From Actinacidiphila guanduensis (GTDB taxonomy: Bacteria > Actinomycetota > Actinomycetes > Streptomycetales > Streptomycetaceae): a DNA stretch of 64,000 nt. Shown here piece by piece: positions 7,597 to 16,660 of this stretch (position 1 is the stretch's first letter; the number at the start of each line of letters is the position of its first letter). The notes under the pieces are model-generated. The model was not told the origin of the DNA. It saw only the letters and a list, made by a program, of their open reading frames with translations, and did no database searches. Made by a program: the position numbers and the translations under genes. The DNA lies in the NCBI RefSeq assembly GCF_900103985.1, contig NZ_FNIE01000001.1, positions 124,001 through 188,000 of the forward strand, read 5' to 3'.

Positions 7597-8106
7597 ATGA
7601 CTCCCCACCGCACCGCACCGGAGGACACCGCGCCGCTCGAGGCGCGTCAGGCCGAGGCGGACGAGACCGTCGACGCCCTGGTGCAGCTGTCCTTCCTCGT
7701 GCAGTCCGCCCTCGCGCGGATCGCCGCCGAGCACGACCTGTCGCTGGTGCAGGTGCGGCTGCTGGGCATCCTGCGCGACCGCCGGCCCGCGATGCGCGAA
7801 CTCGCCGATCACCTCGGCCTGGACAAGTCCTCGATGACGGGGCTGGTGGCCCGCGCCGAGAAGCGCGGCCTCGTGCGGCGTGAGCCCTCCCCGCACGACG
7901 GGCGCGGCGTCCTGGTCGCCCTCACCGAGGAGGGTCGGCGGCTGACCGAGCGCAGCACCGCCGAGATGCGCCGCCACATCGCCGGTCTGACCGAGCCGCT
8001 CACGGCCGTCGAGCGCGGCCTGTTGCGCGCGCTGGCCGGGAAGCTGCTGCCCGGAGGCGCGAACGCGGCAGGGGAGCCGCCCTCGCGGGTGGCTCCCCTG
8101 CCGTGA
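7597..8106 (+). CDS. MarR-family transcriptional regulator
   Basis: A 169-residue winged-helix repressor. The helix-turn-helix is at about residues 65-95 (MRELADHLGLDKSSMTGLVARAEKRGLV) and the wing at DGRGVLVALTEEGRRLTER. The dimerisation helices lie at both ends. GGAGG at 7583-7587 sits 9 bp before ATG 7597. It is divergent from the MDR dehydrogenase, with the repeated GTGCCACGTAC sites between. Unusually, the last 12 codons are written by an inverted repeat that forms the transcription terminator (8067-8102), so the proline-rich tail is dictated by the hairpin rather than by function. The expected ligand class is a phenolic or electrophilic compound, which is inference from the family. Confidence 0.92.
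   Translation: MTPHRTAPEDTAPLEARQAEADETVDALVQLSFLVQSALARIAAEHDLSLVQVRLLGILRDRRPAMRELADHLGLDKSSMTGLVARAEKRGLVRREPSPHDGRGVLVALTEEGRRLTERSTAEMRRHIAGLTEPLTAVERGLLRALAGKLLPGGANAAGEPPSRVAPLP
8067..8102. terminator. Hairpin terminator inside the 3' end of the MarR gene
   Basis: GGCAGGGGAGCC (8067-8078) pairs perfectly with GGCTCCCCTGCC (8091-8102) across a 12-nt loop. It ends 1 bp before the TGA of the MarR gene and 19 bp before the end of the convergent argG, so it can serve both directions. Confidence 0.7.
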
Positions 8107-8121
8107 TGCGCCGGTCGGGCC

Positions 8122-9605
<1,484 letters not shown>

Positions 9606-9610
9606 GGTCC

Positions 9611-9880
9611 TCACGGCGAGTCGCCGTCCCAGTCCCAGCGGGCGGGATCGGCCGGGCGCGCCCGGTACCAGGCGTGGCCGCCGGCCCCGAAGGCGCCTAT
9701 CTCCGTGGCCAACGCGACCCCGCCCGCCCTGGCCTGCCGGGACCAGCCGGTGACGTCGAGCAGCAGCCCGTCCAGCGGGCCGCCGACGAGGTCCGCGTAC
9801 TCGCGCCCGGGCTCGGGACCGGGGTCCGGGTCGTCGTGTTCGGCGCCGTACACGCGCCGCAGCATCCACCGCGCATCCAT
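9611..9880 (-). CDS. Small hypothetical protein, WYRARPADP-type C-terminus
   Basis: A soluble 89-residue protein not assigned to a family. Visible features are an acidic segment after VYGAEHDDPDPGPEPG, the GGPLDGLLLDVTGW stretch resembling small actinobacterial immunity-like or tox-associated proteins, and the end AWYRARPADPARWDWDGDSP, which recurs in many Streptomyces hypothetical proteins I have seen. No signal peptide or membrane segment is present. ATG 9880 is chosen because upstream codons to 9955 give a low-complexity glycine/arginine lead. It ends 6 bp before the -35 of argG. Codon use is normal for the window, so it is probably real. Its function is unknown. Confidence 0.65.
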   Translation of the reverse strand: MDARWMLRRVYGAEHDDPDPGPEPGREYADLVGGPLDGLLLDVTGWSRQARAGGVALATEIGAFGAGGHAWYRARPADPARWDWDGDSP

Positions 9881-9989
9881 ACCGGCAGCCTGCCACCCAC
9901 CACCGACAACGCCCCTGCCCGAACGGCGGCTGCCGGCTCCCGCCACTACCGGCACGAGGGCCCGGCCCGGTGCGGGCGCCGCTGCGGGC

Positions 9990-10505
9990 TCAGGCCCGCC
10001 CGGCCCCGTCCAGCCACGCCCGGCACAGCACGCCGACGCCGCCGTCGAACTCCACGCCCGGGTAGCTGAAGTCGCGCGTCACCTCGGTGAAGCCGAGCCC
10101 TTGGTGCAGCCGCAGTGAGGCGGTGTTGCGGGCGTTGGCGAAGTACCAGACGCACGGGGCCCGCCCGGTGACCCATGCCGTCCTCACCCGTACCAGGGCC
10201 GTGCCCACTCCGCGGTGCCGGTGGTCGGGGGCGACGGCGAGCCCGGAGAGGTAGAAGCCCTCGGGCGCGGTGTCGGGCGGCCCGCCGAGCGGGGGCGTGA
10301 AGCGGTGGACCTTGCCGTAGCCGACGACGCGGCCGGTCCCGCCGTCCTCGGCGGCCGTGAAGAGCGCGTGCGGGCCCGGGACAAGGAGCGACCCGAAGGC
10401 GCGCGCCCATGTCCCCGCGGACCCGCCGCTGTGGTCGGCCGCCAGGCTTCCGCACGCGGCGAGGTCGCCCGCCCGCGCCGGCCTGACCTCCACATCGCTG
10501 TCCAC
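9990..10505 (-). CDS. GNAT-family N-acetyltransferase
   Basis: Predicted acetyl-CoA-dependent acyltransferase of about 171 residues. The acetyl-CoA pyrophosphate-binding motif A is clear: LSGLAVAPDHRHRGVGTALV, with the RGVG turn matching the R/Q-x-x-G-x-G/A consensus. The downstream strand and helix with NARNTASLRLHQGLGFTEV are the usual motif B (N-x-x-S/A-x-x-L-Y/H-x-x-x-G-F). GTG 10505 (VDSDVEVRPARAGDLAAC) gives the standard start just before the first beta strand. An upstream in-frame ATG at 10553 would add 16 residues running toward the terminator. The acyl acceptor is unknown. It is transcribed on its own, downstream of a strong hairpin. Confidence 0.9.
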   Translation of the reverse strand: MDSDVEVRPARAGDLAACGSLAADHSGGSAGTWARAFGSLLVPGPHALFTAAEDGGTGRVVGYGKVHRFTPPLGGPPDTAPEGFYLSGLAVAPDHRHRGVGTALVRVRTAWVTGRAPCVWYFANARNTASLRLHQGLGFTEVTRDFSYPGVEFDGGVGVLCRAWLDGAGRA

Positions 10506-10555
10506 GGCCCCATTCTCCCCGCCCGGGGCGCCCTTGCGGCAGGCAGGCCACACAT

Positions 10556-10593
10556 GGGGAAGGGCGCGGGCCGTGCGGCCCGCGCCCTTCCCC
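10556..10593. terminator. Strong 17-bp hairpin terminator after the OYE gene
   Basis: Perfect 17-bp arms (10556-10572 and 10577-10593, beginning GGGGAAGGGCGCGGG) close a 4-nt loop GTGC. It lies 17 bp past the stop of the Old Yellow Enzyme gene on the minus strand and upstream of the acetyltransferase, so it separates the two units. Confidence 0.85.
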
Positions 10594-10609
10594 GGATCCC
10601 GCTACGGGG

Positions 10610-11719
10610 TCACGAGCGGTGGTACTGCACCGGCACGTACGGCTCCGCGCCCAGCGCCTCGGCGGCGTGCCGCGGCCAGTACGGGTCGCGCAGCAGCTCG
10701 CGGCCGAGCAGCACCGCGTCGGCCCGGCCGTCGGCCAGGATCGCCTCGGCCTGCTCGGGTTCGGTGATCAGCCCGACCGCGGCGACGGGCAGTCCGGCCT
10801 CGCCGCGGACCCGCTCGGCGAAGGGCACCTGGTAGCCGGGGCCGAGGGGGATCACCGCGCCGGGCACGTTGCCGCCGGTGGAGACGTCCAGCAGGTCCAC
10901 GCCGCGGGCCTGCAGCTCCTTGGCGATGGCCACCGTGTCGTCGCCGGTCCAGCCCTCACGGCTGTCCTCGGCGTTCTCGGCGTTCTCGGCGAGCCAGTCG
11001 GTGGCCGAGATCCGGAAGAAGACCGGCAGGTCGTCGGGCCACACCGCGCGCACGGCGTCCACGACCTCCAGCGGGAAGCGGGTGCGGCCGGCGAAGGAGC
11101 CGCCGTACTCGTCGGTGCGGTGGTTGGTGTACGGCGAGAGGAACTGGTGGAGCAGGTAGCCGTGGGCGCCGTGGATCTCGGCGACCTGGAATCCGGCGTC
11201 CAGCGCGCGGCGGGCGGCCGCCGCGAACTCGCCGACGATGGCGCGGATCTCCTCAGCGGTCAGCTCGTGCGGCACGTTCGACACCTCGGTGAAGGGCTCG
11301 ATGCCGGGGCCGACCGGGGTCCAGCCGAGCGGCGTATCGGGCCGCACGGGCGCGCCGCGGTCCACCCAGGTGCGCTCGGTGGACGCCTTGCGCCCGGCGT
11401 GGGCGAGCTGAATGCCGGGCACGGCGCCCTGCTCCTTGAGGAAGCCGGTGATGCGGCGGAAGGCGGCGGCCTGCCGGTCGTTCCATATGCCCAGGTCGTA
11501 CGGGCTGATCCGGCCCTCGGGGCTGACCGCGGTGGCCTCGGTGATGATCAGCCCGGCGCCGCCGACGGCCCGCGCCGCCAGGTGCGCGAAGTGCCAGTCG
11601 TTCGGCGTGCCCGCGTCCTCCCCGTCCGGGGTGGCGCTGTACTGGCACATCGCGGCCATCCAGGCCCGGTTGCGCACGGTCAGCGAACGCAGCGTGTACG
11701 GCTCGAACAGCTTGGGCAT
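10610..11719 (-). CDS. NADH:flavin oxidoreductase, Old Yellow Enzyme (YqjM/NamA type)
   Basis: An FMN-dependent ene-reductase that reduces activated C=C bonds with NAD(P)H. The 369 residues begin [27 protein letters not shown]. Cys25 is in the place of the redox-modulating Cys26 of Bacillus YqjM, which marks the thermophilic-like subclass. The substrate-binding histidines appear in [16 protein letters not shown], and the FMN phosphate loop is near [31 protein letters not shown] 11719 has GGGAGAAGG just upstream. The 217-bp gap to the next gene contains a TATTAT -10-like element on the minus strand (11815-11810) but no convincing -35. The physiological role is probably detoxification of unsaturated carbonyls. 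Confidence 0.95.
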   Translation of the reverse strand: MPKLFEPYTLRSLTVRNRAWMAAMCQYSATPDGEDAGTPNDWHFAHLAARAVGGAGLIITEATAVSPEGRISPYDLGIWNDRQAAAFRRITGFLKEQGAVPGIQLAHAGRKASTERTWVDRGAPVRPDTPLGWTPVGPGIEPFTEVSNVPHELTAEEIRAIVGEFAAAARRALDAGFQVAEIHGAHGYLLHQFLSPYTNHRTDEYGGSFAGRTRFPLEVVDAVRAVWPDDLPVFFRISATDWLAENAENAEDSREGWTGDDTVAIAKELQARGVDLLDVSTGGNVPGAVIPLGPGYQVPFAERVRGEAGLPVAAVGLITEPEQAEAILADGRADAVLLGRELLRDPYWPRHAAEALGAEPYVPVQYHRS

Positions 11720-11936
11720 GAAGCGCCTTCTCCCTGGTCATGGCAGACGCCCGGCCGTCGCCGGACGCCCGGGCCGCCCCCGCGGGCGACTCCCGTTGCT
11801 TCCACGGAGATAATACTTGCACACGCGGGCTACAGGCGCCGCCATGGAGTGCGGTCCATCACCGCCACGGAGTGCCGCCCACCGACCTGGGCGCGGTGGC
11901 AGGCTTCGATCCAGATGGCGGGCTTCGCCCTTCACC

Positions 11937-12827
11937 CTAGGAGCCGGACCGCCCGTCGGAGGGAGCCGCCGGCAGGCCGCCTCCGCGCGCCGGCTCCTCG
12001 TCGCAGTGCAGGAACACCACCCGGCAGCCCGGCGCGGCCTTCGGCTCGCCGACCGCGGCGTGCAGCAGGATGTCGCGGCGGGCGCGGGCGTGCCGCATGG
12101 GCCGCTGGTCGCCGTCCGGGTGCACGTAGGGGCGGGCGCGGCGGGCCTGCCACAGGCGCCGCACCTGCTCGTCGCCCAGCGCCCGCTCGCGCATCTCCAG
12201 CAGCCGCGGGTGCGCGGGGTGCTCGTGCAGCGCGTTGGCGAGCTGGGCGACGGCCGCCGGGGCCCAGTGGGTGGCCCACTGGCGCATCACGCTGCCGCGG
12301 GCGGCGGTGTCGAAGAGGATCCACGCCAGGATGTTGCGCGGCACGGCGCCCCACAGCGCCTCGGCGGCCTCGTTGTGGTAGACGACGTCCCAGCCGAGGT
12401 CGCTGACGTACGCGGGCAGCGGACTGCTCATCACCACCGTGTGCCACACCGCCGGGACCGCCGTGCGGTCGCCGGGCCGCAGCGCCACCGACGGGCTGGG
12501 CTGCTGGCCGAAGACGGCGATCCACAGCGCGGCCCACTCCTGCTCGCTCAGCTGCAGCAGTTCGGCGACGCGGCGCATCGTGCCGGGCGGCGGTTCGGCG
12601 ATCAGGCCGCGCTCGAAGCGGCTGTAGAAGGCGCCGGGCGGGCGGCCGAGCAGCACGTCCATGTCCTGCTGGGTCAGCCCGCGGTCGCGCGGCCCGGTCC
12701 TGGGCACGGGCGACAGGCCCGCCGCCATCCGCAGCCCCGGCAGTTCGGCGTACTCCTCCCGGCGTGCGCGGCGGCGACAGGCGCGCAGCAGTCCGATCAG
12801 CCCCCTCGGGTCGACGACTCCTGCCAC
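11937..12827 (-). CDS. Helix-turn-helix regulator with MmyB-like ligand-binding domain
   Basis: A 296-residue regulator of the MmyB type, common and multi-copy in Streptomyces. The N-terminal XRE-like helix-turn-helix is at about residues 35-95 (LTQQDMDVLLGRPPGAFYSRFERG). It is followed by the MmyB PAS-like domain, whose signature elements are visible: PLPAYVSDLGWDVVYHNEAAEALWG, then WILFDTAARGSVMRQW and the tail RRLWQARRARPYVHPDGDQRP. MmyB in S. coelicolor activates methylenomycin synthesis, and most paralogues are thought to sense fatty-acid-like ligands. The GTG start at 12827 follows GGGGCGGAG. A nearly perfect 22-bp palindrome lies 48 bp upstream and may be its own operator. Such regulators often control an adjacent SDR or oxidoreductase gene, and the neighbouring OYE is a candidate. 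Confidence 0.88.
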   Translation of the reverse strand: MAGVVDPRGLIGLLRACRRRARREEYAELPGLRMAAGLSPVPRTGPRDRGLTQQDMDVLLGRPPGAFYSRFERGLIAEPPPGTMRRVAELLQLSEQEWAALWIAVFGQQPSPSVALRPGDRTAVPAVWHTVVMSSPLPAYVSDLGWDVVYHNEAAEALWGAVPRNILAWILFDTAARGSVMRQWATHWAPAAVAQLANALHEHPAHPRLLEMRERALGDEQVRRLWQARRARPYVHPDGDQRPMRHARARRDILLHAAVGEPKAAPGCRVVFLHCDEEPARGGGLPAAPSDGRSGS

Positions 12828-12874
12828 GCCCGCTCCGCCCCTCGCTCGGAAGTGTCACAGCCACTCGGATAGTT

Positions 12875-12896
12875 CGGATTTCAACATTGAACTCCG
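12875..12896. promoter_or_regulatory. 22-bp near-perfect palindrome upstream of the MmyB-like regulator
   Basis: CGGATTTCAA (12875-12884) and TTGAACTCCG (12887-12896) form an inverted repeat with 9 of 10 pairs matching around a central CA. The core TTCAACATTGAA is perfect and clearly AT-richer than its surroundings. It is a likely operator for the regulator starting at 12827. Confidence 0.5.
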
Positions 12897-13415
12897 GAGC
12901 ACCTGTACGAGCCTGGCCGCAGGAGGCAGAATCCGCCACCGGAGCCGGACGCATCCCCGTGAGCTGCCGGTCTGCCGTCCGTACGGGGGTGGGACGGCGG
13001 GCCGGTGCACCGGCCCGCGGCGCGCCGGAGGGGGGCGCGCCCGCGCCGTTCCCTGCGCCCTGCCCTCCCGCACGGCGCCGGACACCGCCCGGTCCACCTG
13101 CCGGAACCGCCCCGCGGTGTCCGCATGCGCCGTGCGGCGGGCGTGTCTAGGCTGGAGTTCGGCCGATCGGCACAGACTCCGGCGGGTTCCTCGCGAGGGT
13201 GCCGCGACCAAGGCGGCGGACGGCCGGCAGCGGACGGGTCCTGCCCGCGAGGAGCCGCGCGGTTGAAGCACCGCCGCAGCAGTCGAACGGCGCCGCGGCA
13301 CGGTGTACCCCGCGTACCGCTCCTTCCTGGACGGGCCGGCGGCGGCCCCGGCCTGTGGGGCCCGAGCCGCCGGCGTACGAAGCCGCCTGTGCCGTACGAA
13401 ATGGAAGGCACGCCC
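12897..13415. other. Intergenic region upstream of the VOC gene
   Basis: About 520 bp without a supportable gene. It contains a perfect 22-bp palindrome at 12997-13018 (arms GCGGGCCGGTG and its complement), which could be a hairpin or operator. It also contains a TAGGCT -10-like element at 13148-13153 in the plus direction, without a clear -35. Open frames crossing the region are arginine- and glycine-rich and look like antisense or random frames. Confidence 0.5.
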
Positions 13416-14033
13416 ATGGACATGAAACTCGAGGTCGTCGTGCTGCCGGTGTCCGACGTCGACCGGGCCAAGGACTTCTACACCGGCCTCGGCTGGCGGC
13501 TGGACGCCGACGTATCCACCGGTGCGGGCTTCCGCGTGGTGCAGGTGACACCGCCGGGCTCGCCCGCCTCGGTCATCTTCGGCGAATCCGTCTCCGACCA
13601 GCCACCGGGCTCGGCCCGCGGGCTGCACCTGGTCGTGGACGACATCGACGCCGCCCGCACGGAACTCAAGCGGCAGGGCGCCGACCCGAGCGAGGTGTTC
13701 CACGACGCCGGCGGCGTCTTCCACCACGCCGGCACCGACGCCCGCGTACCCGGCCGGGACCCGCAGGGCACCAGTTACTCCTCCTTCGTCTCCTTCGCCG
13801 ACCCGGACGGCAACGGCTGGGTGCTGCAGGAGATCACCACCCGGCTCCCCGGCCGGCTGGACCCGGCCACCACCGCCTTCACCTCGGCCGGCGACCTGGC
13901 GAGCGCCATGCGTCGCGCCTCGGCCGCCCACGGCGAGCACGAGGCCCGCACGGGCGCGGAGGACCAGGACTGGCCGGACTGGTACGCCCGTTACATGGTC
14001 GGCGAGCAGGCAGGTACGGAACTGCCGACGTGA
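13416..14033 (+). CDS. VOC (glyoxalase/bleomycin-resistance superfamily) protein
   Basis: A 205-residue vicinal-oxygen-chelate fold protein. The two beta-alpha-beta-beta-beta modules are visible as KLEVVVLPVSDVDRAKDFYTGLGWRLDAD (residues 4-32) and as ARGLHLVVDDIDAARTELKRQGA, ending SFADPDGNGWVLQEITTRLPGR. The last 50 residues (from about 155) extend beyond the usual fold and end in a conserved-looking WPDWYARYMVGEQAG segment typical of a Streptomyces subfamily. GGAAGG at 13403-13408 precedes ATG 13416. The enzyme activity is unknown, and metal ligands cannot be assigned with confidence (His72 and Glu139 are candidates). It is monocistronic and ends at a strong hairpin. Confidence 0.9.
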   Translation: MDMKLEVVVLPVSDVDRAKDFYTGLGWRLDADVSTGAGFRVVQVTPPGSPASVIFGESVSDQPPGSARGLHLVVDDIDAARTELKRQGADPSEVFHDAGGVFHHAGTDARVPGRDPQGTSYSSFVSFADPDGNGWVLQEITTRLPGRLDPATTAFTSAGDLASAMRRASAAHGEHEARTGAEDQDWPDWYARYMVGEQAGTELPT

Positions 14034-14108
14034 CGGCGGGGGCGGTACCCGACCACCGCCCCGAACACCCGCCGCCCGGTGGCCGGTTGGCAACCGGAGC
14101 GCGTCCAC

Positions 14109-14141
14109 GGCCCGGGCGCCGGGGGGTTGGACGCCCGGGCC
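14109..14141. terminator. Bidirectional hairpin terminator
   Basis: GGCCCGGGCG (14109-14118) pairs with CGCCCGGGCC (14132-14141) over a 13-nt loop. It lies between the convergent VOC gene (ends 14033) and the muconolactone-isomerase-like gene (ends 14208). Confidence 0.75.
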
Positions 14142-14207
14142 GCGAACAGGCCTGCCCGCGTGGCGCGTTGCCCGCGCGAGGCGGCGCCGGCACCGGTCGG
14201 CGCCGCG

Positions 14208-14504
14208 TCACCCCTTGGCCGGGCCCGGGTCGTTGGGGTGCGGGTCGAGCGCGGTGACGTCGAAGCTCATCCACGGGCTCAGCGGCAGCGTCCCGAGTAC
14301 CTTCTCGCGCAACTCGGCCTCGTCCGCGGCCCGCCAGACGCCGATGCTGCGCGACTCCCCCACCGGGCGCCACAGCCGCGCGAGGTTGCCCGTCGCGGCC
14401 AACTCCCGTGCCCGCACGGCCTCGTCGGCCCGCCGCCGGTCCACCTCCTCCTGCGCGGTCCCCTCGGGGACCGTCGTGGTGATCTGCACCAGGAACTCTC
14501 GCAT
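14208..14504 (-). CDS. Muconolactone delta-isomerase-like protein
   Basis: A 98-residue ferredoxin-fold protein resembling muconolactone isomerase, the small oligomeric enzyme of the beta-ketoadipate pathway. It starts MREFLVQITTTVPEGTAQEEVDRRRADEAVRARELAATG in the family pattern, keeps the LARLWRPVGESRSIGVWRA strand-turn, and ends with the LPLSPWMSFDVTALDPHPNDP motif seen in the family. Full length for the fold. No other catechol or muconate genes are nearby, so it is probably one of the many stand-alone members of unknown function rather than a pathway enzyme. ATG 14504. It is convergent with the VOC gene across a hairpin and divergent from the MOSC fusion. Confidence 0.88.
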   Translation of the reverse strand: MREFLVQITTTVPEGTAQEEVDRRRADEAVRARELAATGNLARLWRPVGESRSIGVWRAADEAELREKVLGTLPLSPWMSFDVTALDPHPNDPGPAKG

Positions 14505-14743
14505 CGCGACTCCTCGGCTCGTCGGTGCTGTCCACCCTAGGTACGCGCGCGGCCCGTCGCATGCGGGCGGCCCGCCTGCCGGTGGGAGGGGTACGGGGTA
14601 GGGTGAAAGGACGTTGCCGCGCGCCAGGGCCGCCCGTCGTGGGCCGATGCGCGAGAGGCACCGGGGCGGCCCCGCAGGGGCGTCGCGCGGCGGCTTTCTC
14701 CGGCGACACCCGCAAGGCCGATCGCCGCAAGGGAGGTCGGGAC

Positions 14744-16516
14744 GTGGCGACCTTGGAAGCCGTGAATGTCGGAATGCCTCAGGACGTTCCCTGGCACGGC
14801 AGGACCGTGCACACCGGCGTCTGGAAGCAGACCGTCACCGGGCCGCGGATGGTGCGGCGGCTGAACATCGACGGCGACGGGCAGGGCGACCTGGCCGGGC
14901 ACGGCGGCGAGCACCGCGCGGTGCTGGTCTACCAGGCTGACTCGTACCGTTTCTGGGCCCGCGAGTTGGGCCGCGACGACCTCGAACCCGGCGGTTTCGG
15001 CGAGAACTTCACCGTGGACGGGCTGCCGGACGACGAGGTCTGCATCGGCGACCGCTACCGCATCGGCGGCGCCCTGTTCGAGGTCAGCCAGCCGCGCGTG
15101 ACCTGCTACCGGGTCGGCCTGCGGATGGCGGAGCCGCGGATGGCCGCGCTGCTGGTGGCGCACCACCGCCCCGGGTTCTACCTGCGGGTGCTCGAGGAGG
15201 GCGAGGTCGAGGCGGGCCAGGAGATCACCAAGGTCGCCACCGGGCCGGAGGCGATGACGGTCGAGGAGATCGACCGCGTGCTCTACCTGCCGGGGCACAC
15301 CCGTGAGCAGGTCGAAAGGGCGCTGCGCATCCCCGAACTCAGCCCGGGCTGGCAGGAGTCGATGCGGGCGCTGCTGGTGCAGGAGGACAGCGGGGCGGGG
15401 CCGGCCACCGGCAGCGCGGGGCTCAACACGGCGGCTGCCGCACCCCGCCCGGCCTGGCCCGGCTTCCGCCCGCTGGTGGTCACCGATGTCCGGCGCGAGA
15501 GCCGCAGCGTCTTCTCCCTGTCGCTGGCCGCCGAAGACGGCTCCGACCTGCCCGCCGCCCGGCCGGGCCAGTTCCTGACCGTGAAGGTCCCCTCCGGGGA
15601 GGGCGGCCCCCCGCTGATCCGCAGCTACTCCCTTTCCGGCGAGCCCGGCACCGCCGCGTACCGCATCAGTGTGAAGGCCGAGCCGCACGGCGCGGCCAGC
15701 CGCCGGCTGCGCGACCACGTGCGGACCGGGGACCGGCTGGAAGTGGCCGCGCCCCGCGGCACCTTCCTGCTGGCGCCGGGCGACGGCCCGGTGGTGCTGG
15801 TGTCGGCGGGCGTGGGTGTCACCCCGGTGCTCGCCATGCTGCACGAGCTGGCCCACGAGCGCTCGGGGCGCGAGGTGTGGTGGCTGCACGCGGCCCGCGA
15901 CGGCAGCGAGCACGCCTTCGCCCAGGAGAGCCGCGACCTGCTGGCCGCGCTGCCGCGGACCCGCTCCCGTGTCTTCTACAGCCGCCCGGCCGCGGGCGAC
16001 CGCCAGGGCACCGACTACACGGACGCCGGGCACCTGTCCGCGGCGAGCGTCGCCGACCTCGGCCTGCCCGAGGACGCCGACGCCTACCTGTGCGGGCCCG
16101 ACGCCTTCATGCAGGCCGCCGAGGCCGCCCTGGTGGATGCGGGCCTGGCCGCCTCCCATGTGCACACCGAGGTCTTCGGCGCGGGTCCGTCCACCACGCC
16201 CGGCATCACCGCGCCCGCCACCGGGACGGCGCCCCACCAGCCGCCGGGCCCGCCCGGCACCGGCCCCACGGTCTCCTTCGCCCGCAGCGGCCTGGACGTC
16301 CCCTGGAGCGACGCCCAGGGGTCCCTGCTCGACCTCGCCGAGGCCTGCGACGTGCCCGTGCGGTGGTCGTGCCGCACGGGCGTCTGCCACACCTGCGAAC
16401 TCGCCCTGCTGTCCGGCTCGGTGGCCTACGACCCTGACCCGGTCGAGCCGCCCGCCGAGGGCAACGTGCTGATCTGCTGCTCCAAGCCCGCCGAGGACAC
16501 CGTCCTCGACCTGTGA
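14744..16516 (+). CDS. MOSC-domain molybdoprotein fused to FNR reductase and [2Fe-2S] ferredoxin
   Basis: A 590-residue three-part protein. Residues about 1-215 are a YiiM-like MOSC domain (GDGQGDLAGHGGEHRAV, GGFGENFTVDG, SQPRVTCYRVG); Cys121 is the likely molybdenum ligand. Residues about 240-470 are a ferredoxin-NAD(P)H reductase module with the flavin motif RSYSLSG and the NAD motif VSAGVGVTPVLAMLHEL. Residues about 505-590 are a plant-type ferredoxin with Cys543, Cys548, Cys551 and Cys578. Stand-alone YiiM and mARC proteins reduce N-hydroxylated bases and need separate electron donors, whereas here the whole chain is in one chain, so a self-sufficient N-hydroxyl reductase is inferred. GTG 14744 follows GGGAGG (14731-14736) by 7 bp. 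It is a cytosolic protein and probably monocistronic. Confidence 0.9.
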   Translation: MATLEAVNVGMPQDVPWHGRTVHTGVWKQTVTGPRMVRRLNIDGDGQGDLAGHGGEHRAVLVYQADSYRFWARELGRDDLEPGGFGENFTVDGLPDDEVCIGDRYRIGGALFEVSQPRVTCYRVGLRMAEPRMAALLVAHHRPGFYLRVLEEGEVEAGQEITKVATGPEAMTVEEIDRVLYLPGHTREQVERALRIPELSPGWQESMRALLVQEDSGAGPATGSAGLNTAAAAPRPAWPGFRPLVVTDVRRESRSVFSLSLAAEDGSDLPAARPGQFLTVKVPSGEGGPPLIRSYSLSGEPGTAAYRISVKAEPHGAASRRLRDHVRTGDRLEVAAPRGTFLLAPGDGPVVLVSAGVGVTPVLAMLHELAHERSGREVWWLHAARDGSEHAFAQESRDLLAALPRTRSRVFYSRPAAGDRQGTDYTDAGHLSAASVADLGLPEDADAYLCGPDAFMQAAEAALVDAGLAASHVHTEVFGAGPSTTPGITAPATGTAPHQPPGPPGTGPTVSFARSGLDVPWSDAQGSLLDLAEACDVPVRWSCRTGVCHTCELALLSGSVAYDPDPVEPPAEGNVLICCSKPAEDTVLDL

Positions 16517-16534
16517 GCCCACCCCACCGGGAAG

Positions 16535-16625
16535 GGCTCGCGGCCCGTACGACGAATCCGGCCGGGACGGTGCACGCCGCCGGTACGACGAATCCGGCCC
16601 GTACGGTCGGCTCGCGGCCCGTACG
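16535..16625. repeat. Interleaved short direct repeats after the MOSC fusion gene
   Basis: GGCTCGCGGCCCGTACG occurs at 16535-16551 and 16609-16625. GTACGACGAATCCGGCC occurs at 16547-16563 and 16583-16599. All copies are exact 17-mers. The block fills the gap between the convergent MOSC and SDR genes. It may act in transcript termination or be a decaying local duplication. Confidence 0.65.
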
Positions 16626-16660
16626 GTGATCGATCCCGGACGGTGAGCCCCCATCCGCGC

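Noticed and set aside
12881..13471. Arginine-rich frames in the gap before the VOC gene
   Set aside because: They lack a ribosome site and motif, and several overlap in different frames, as expected for noncoding GC-rich DNA.
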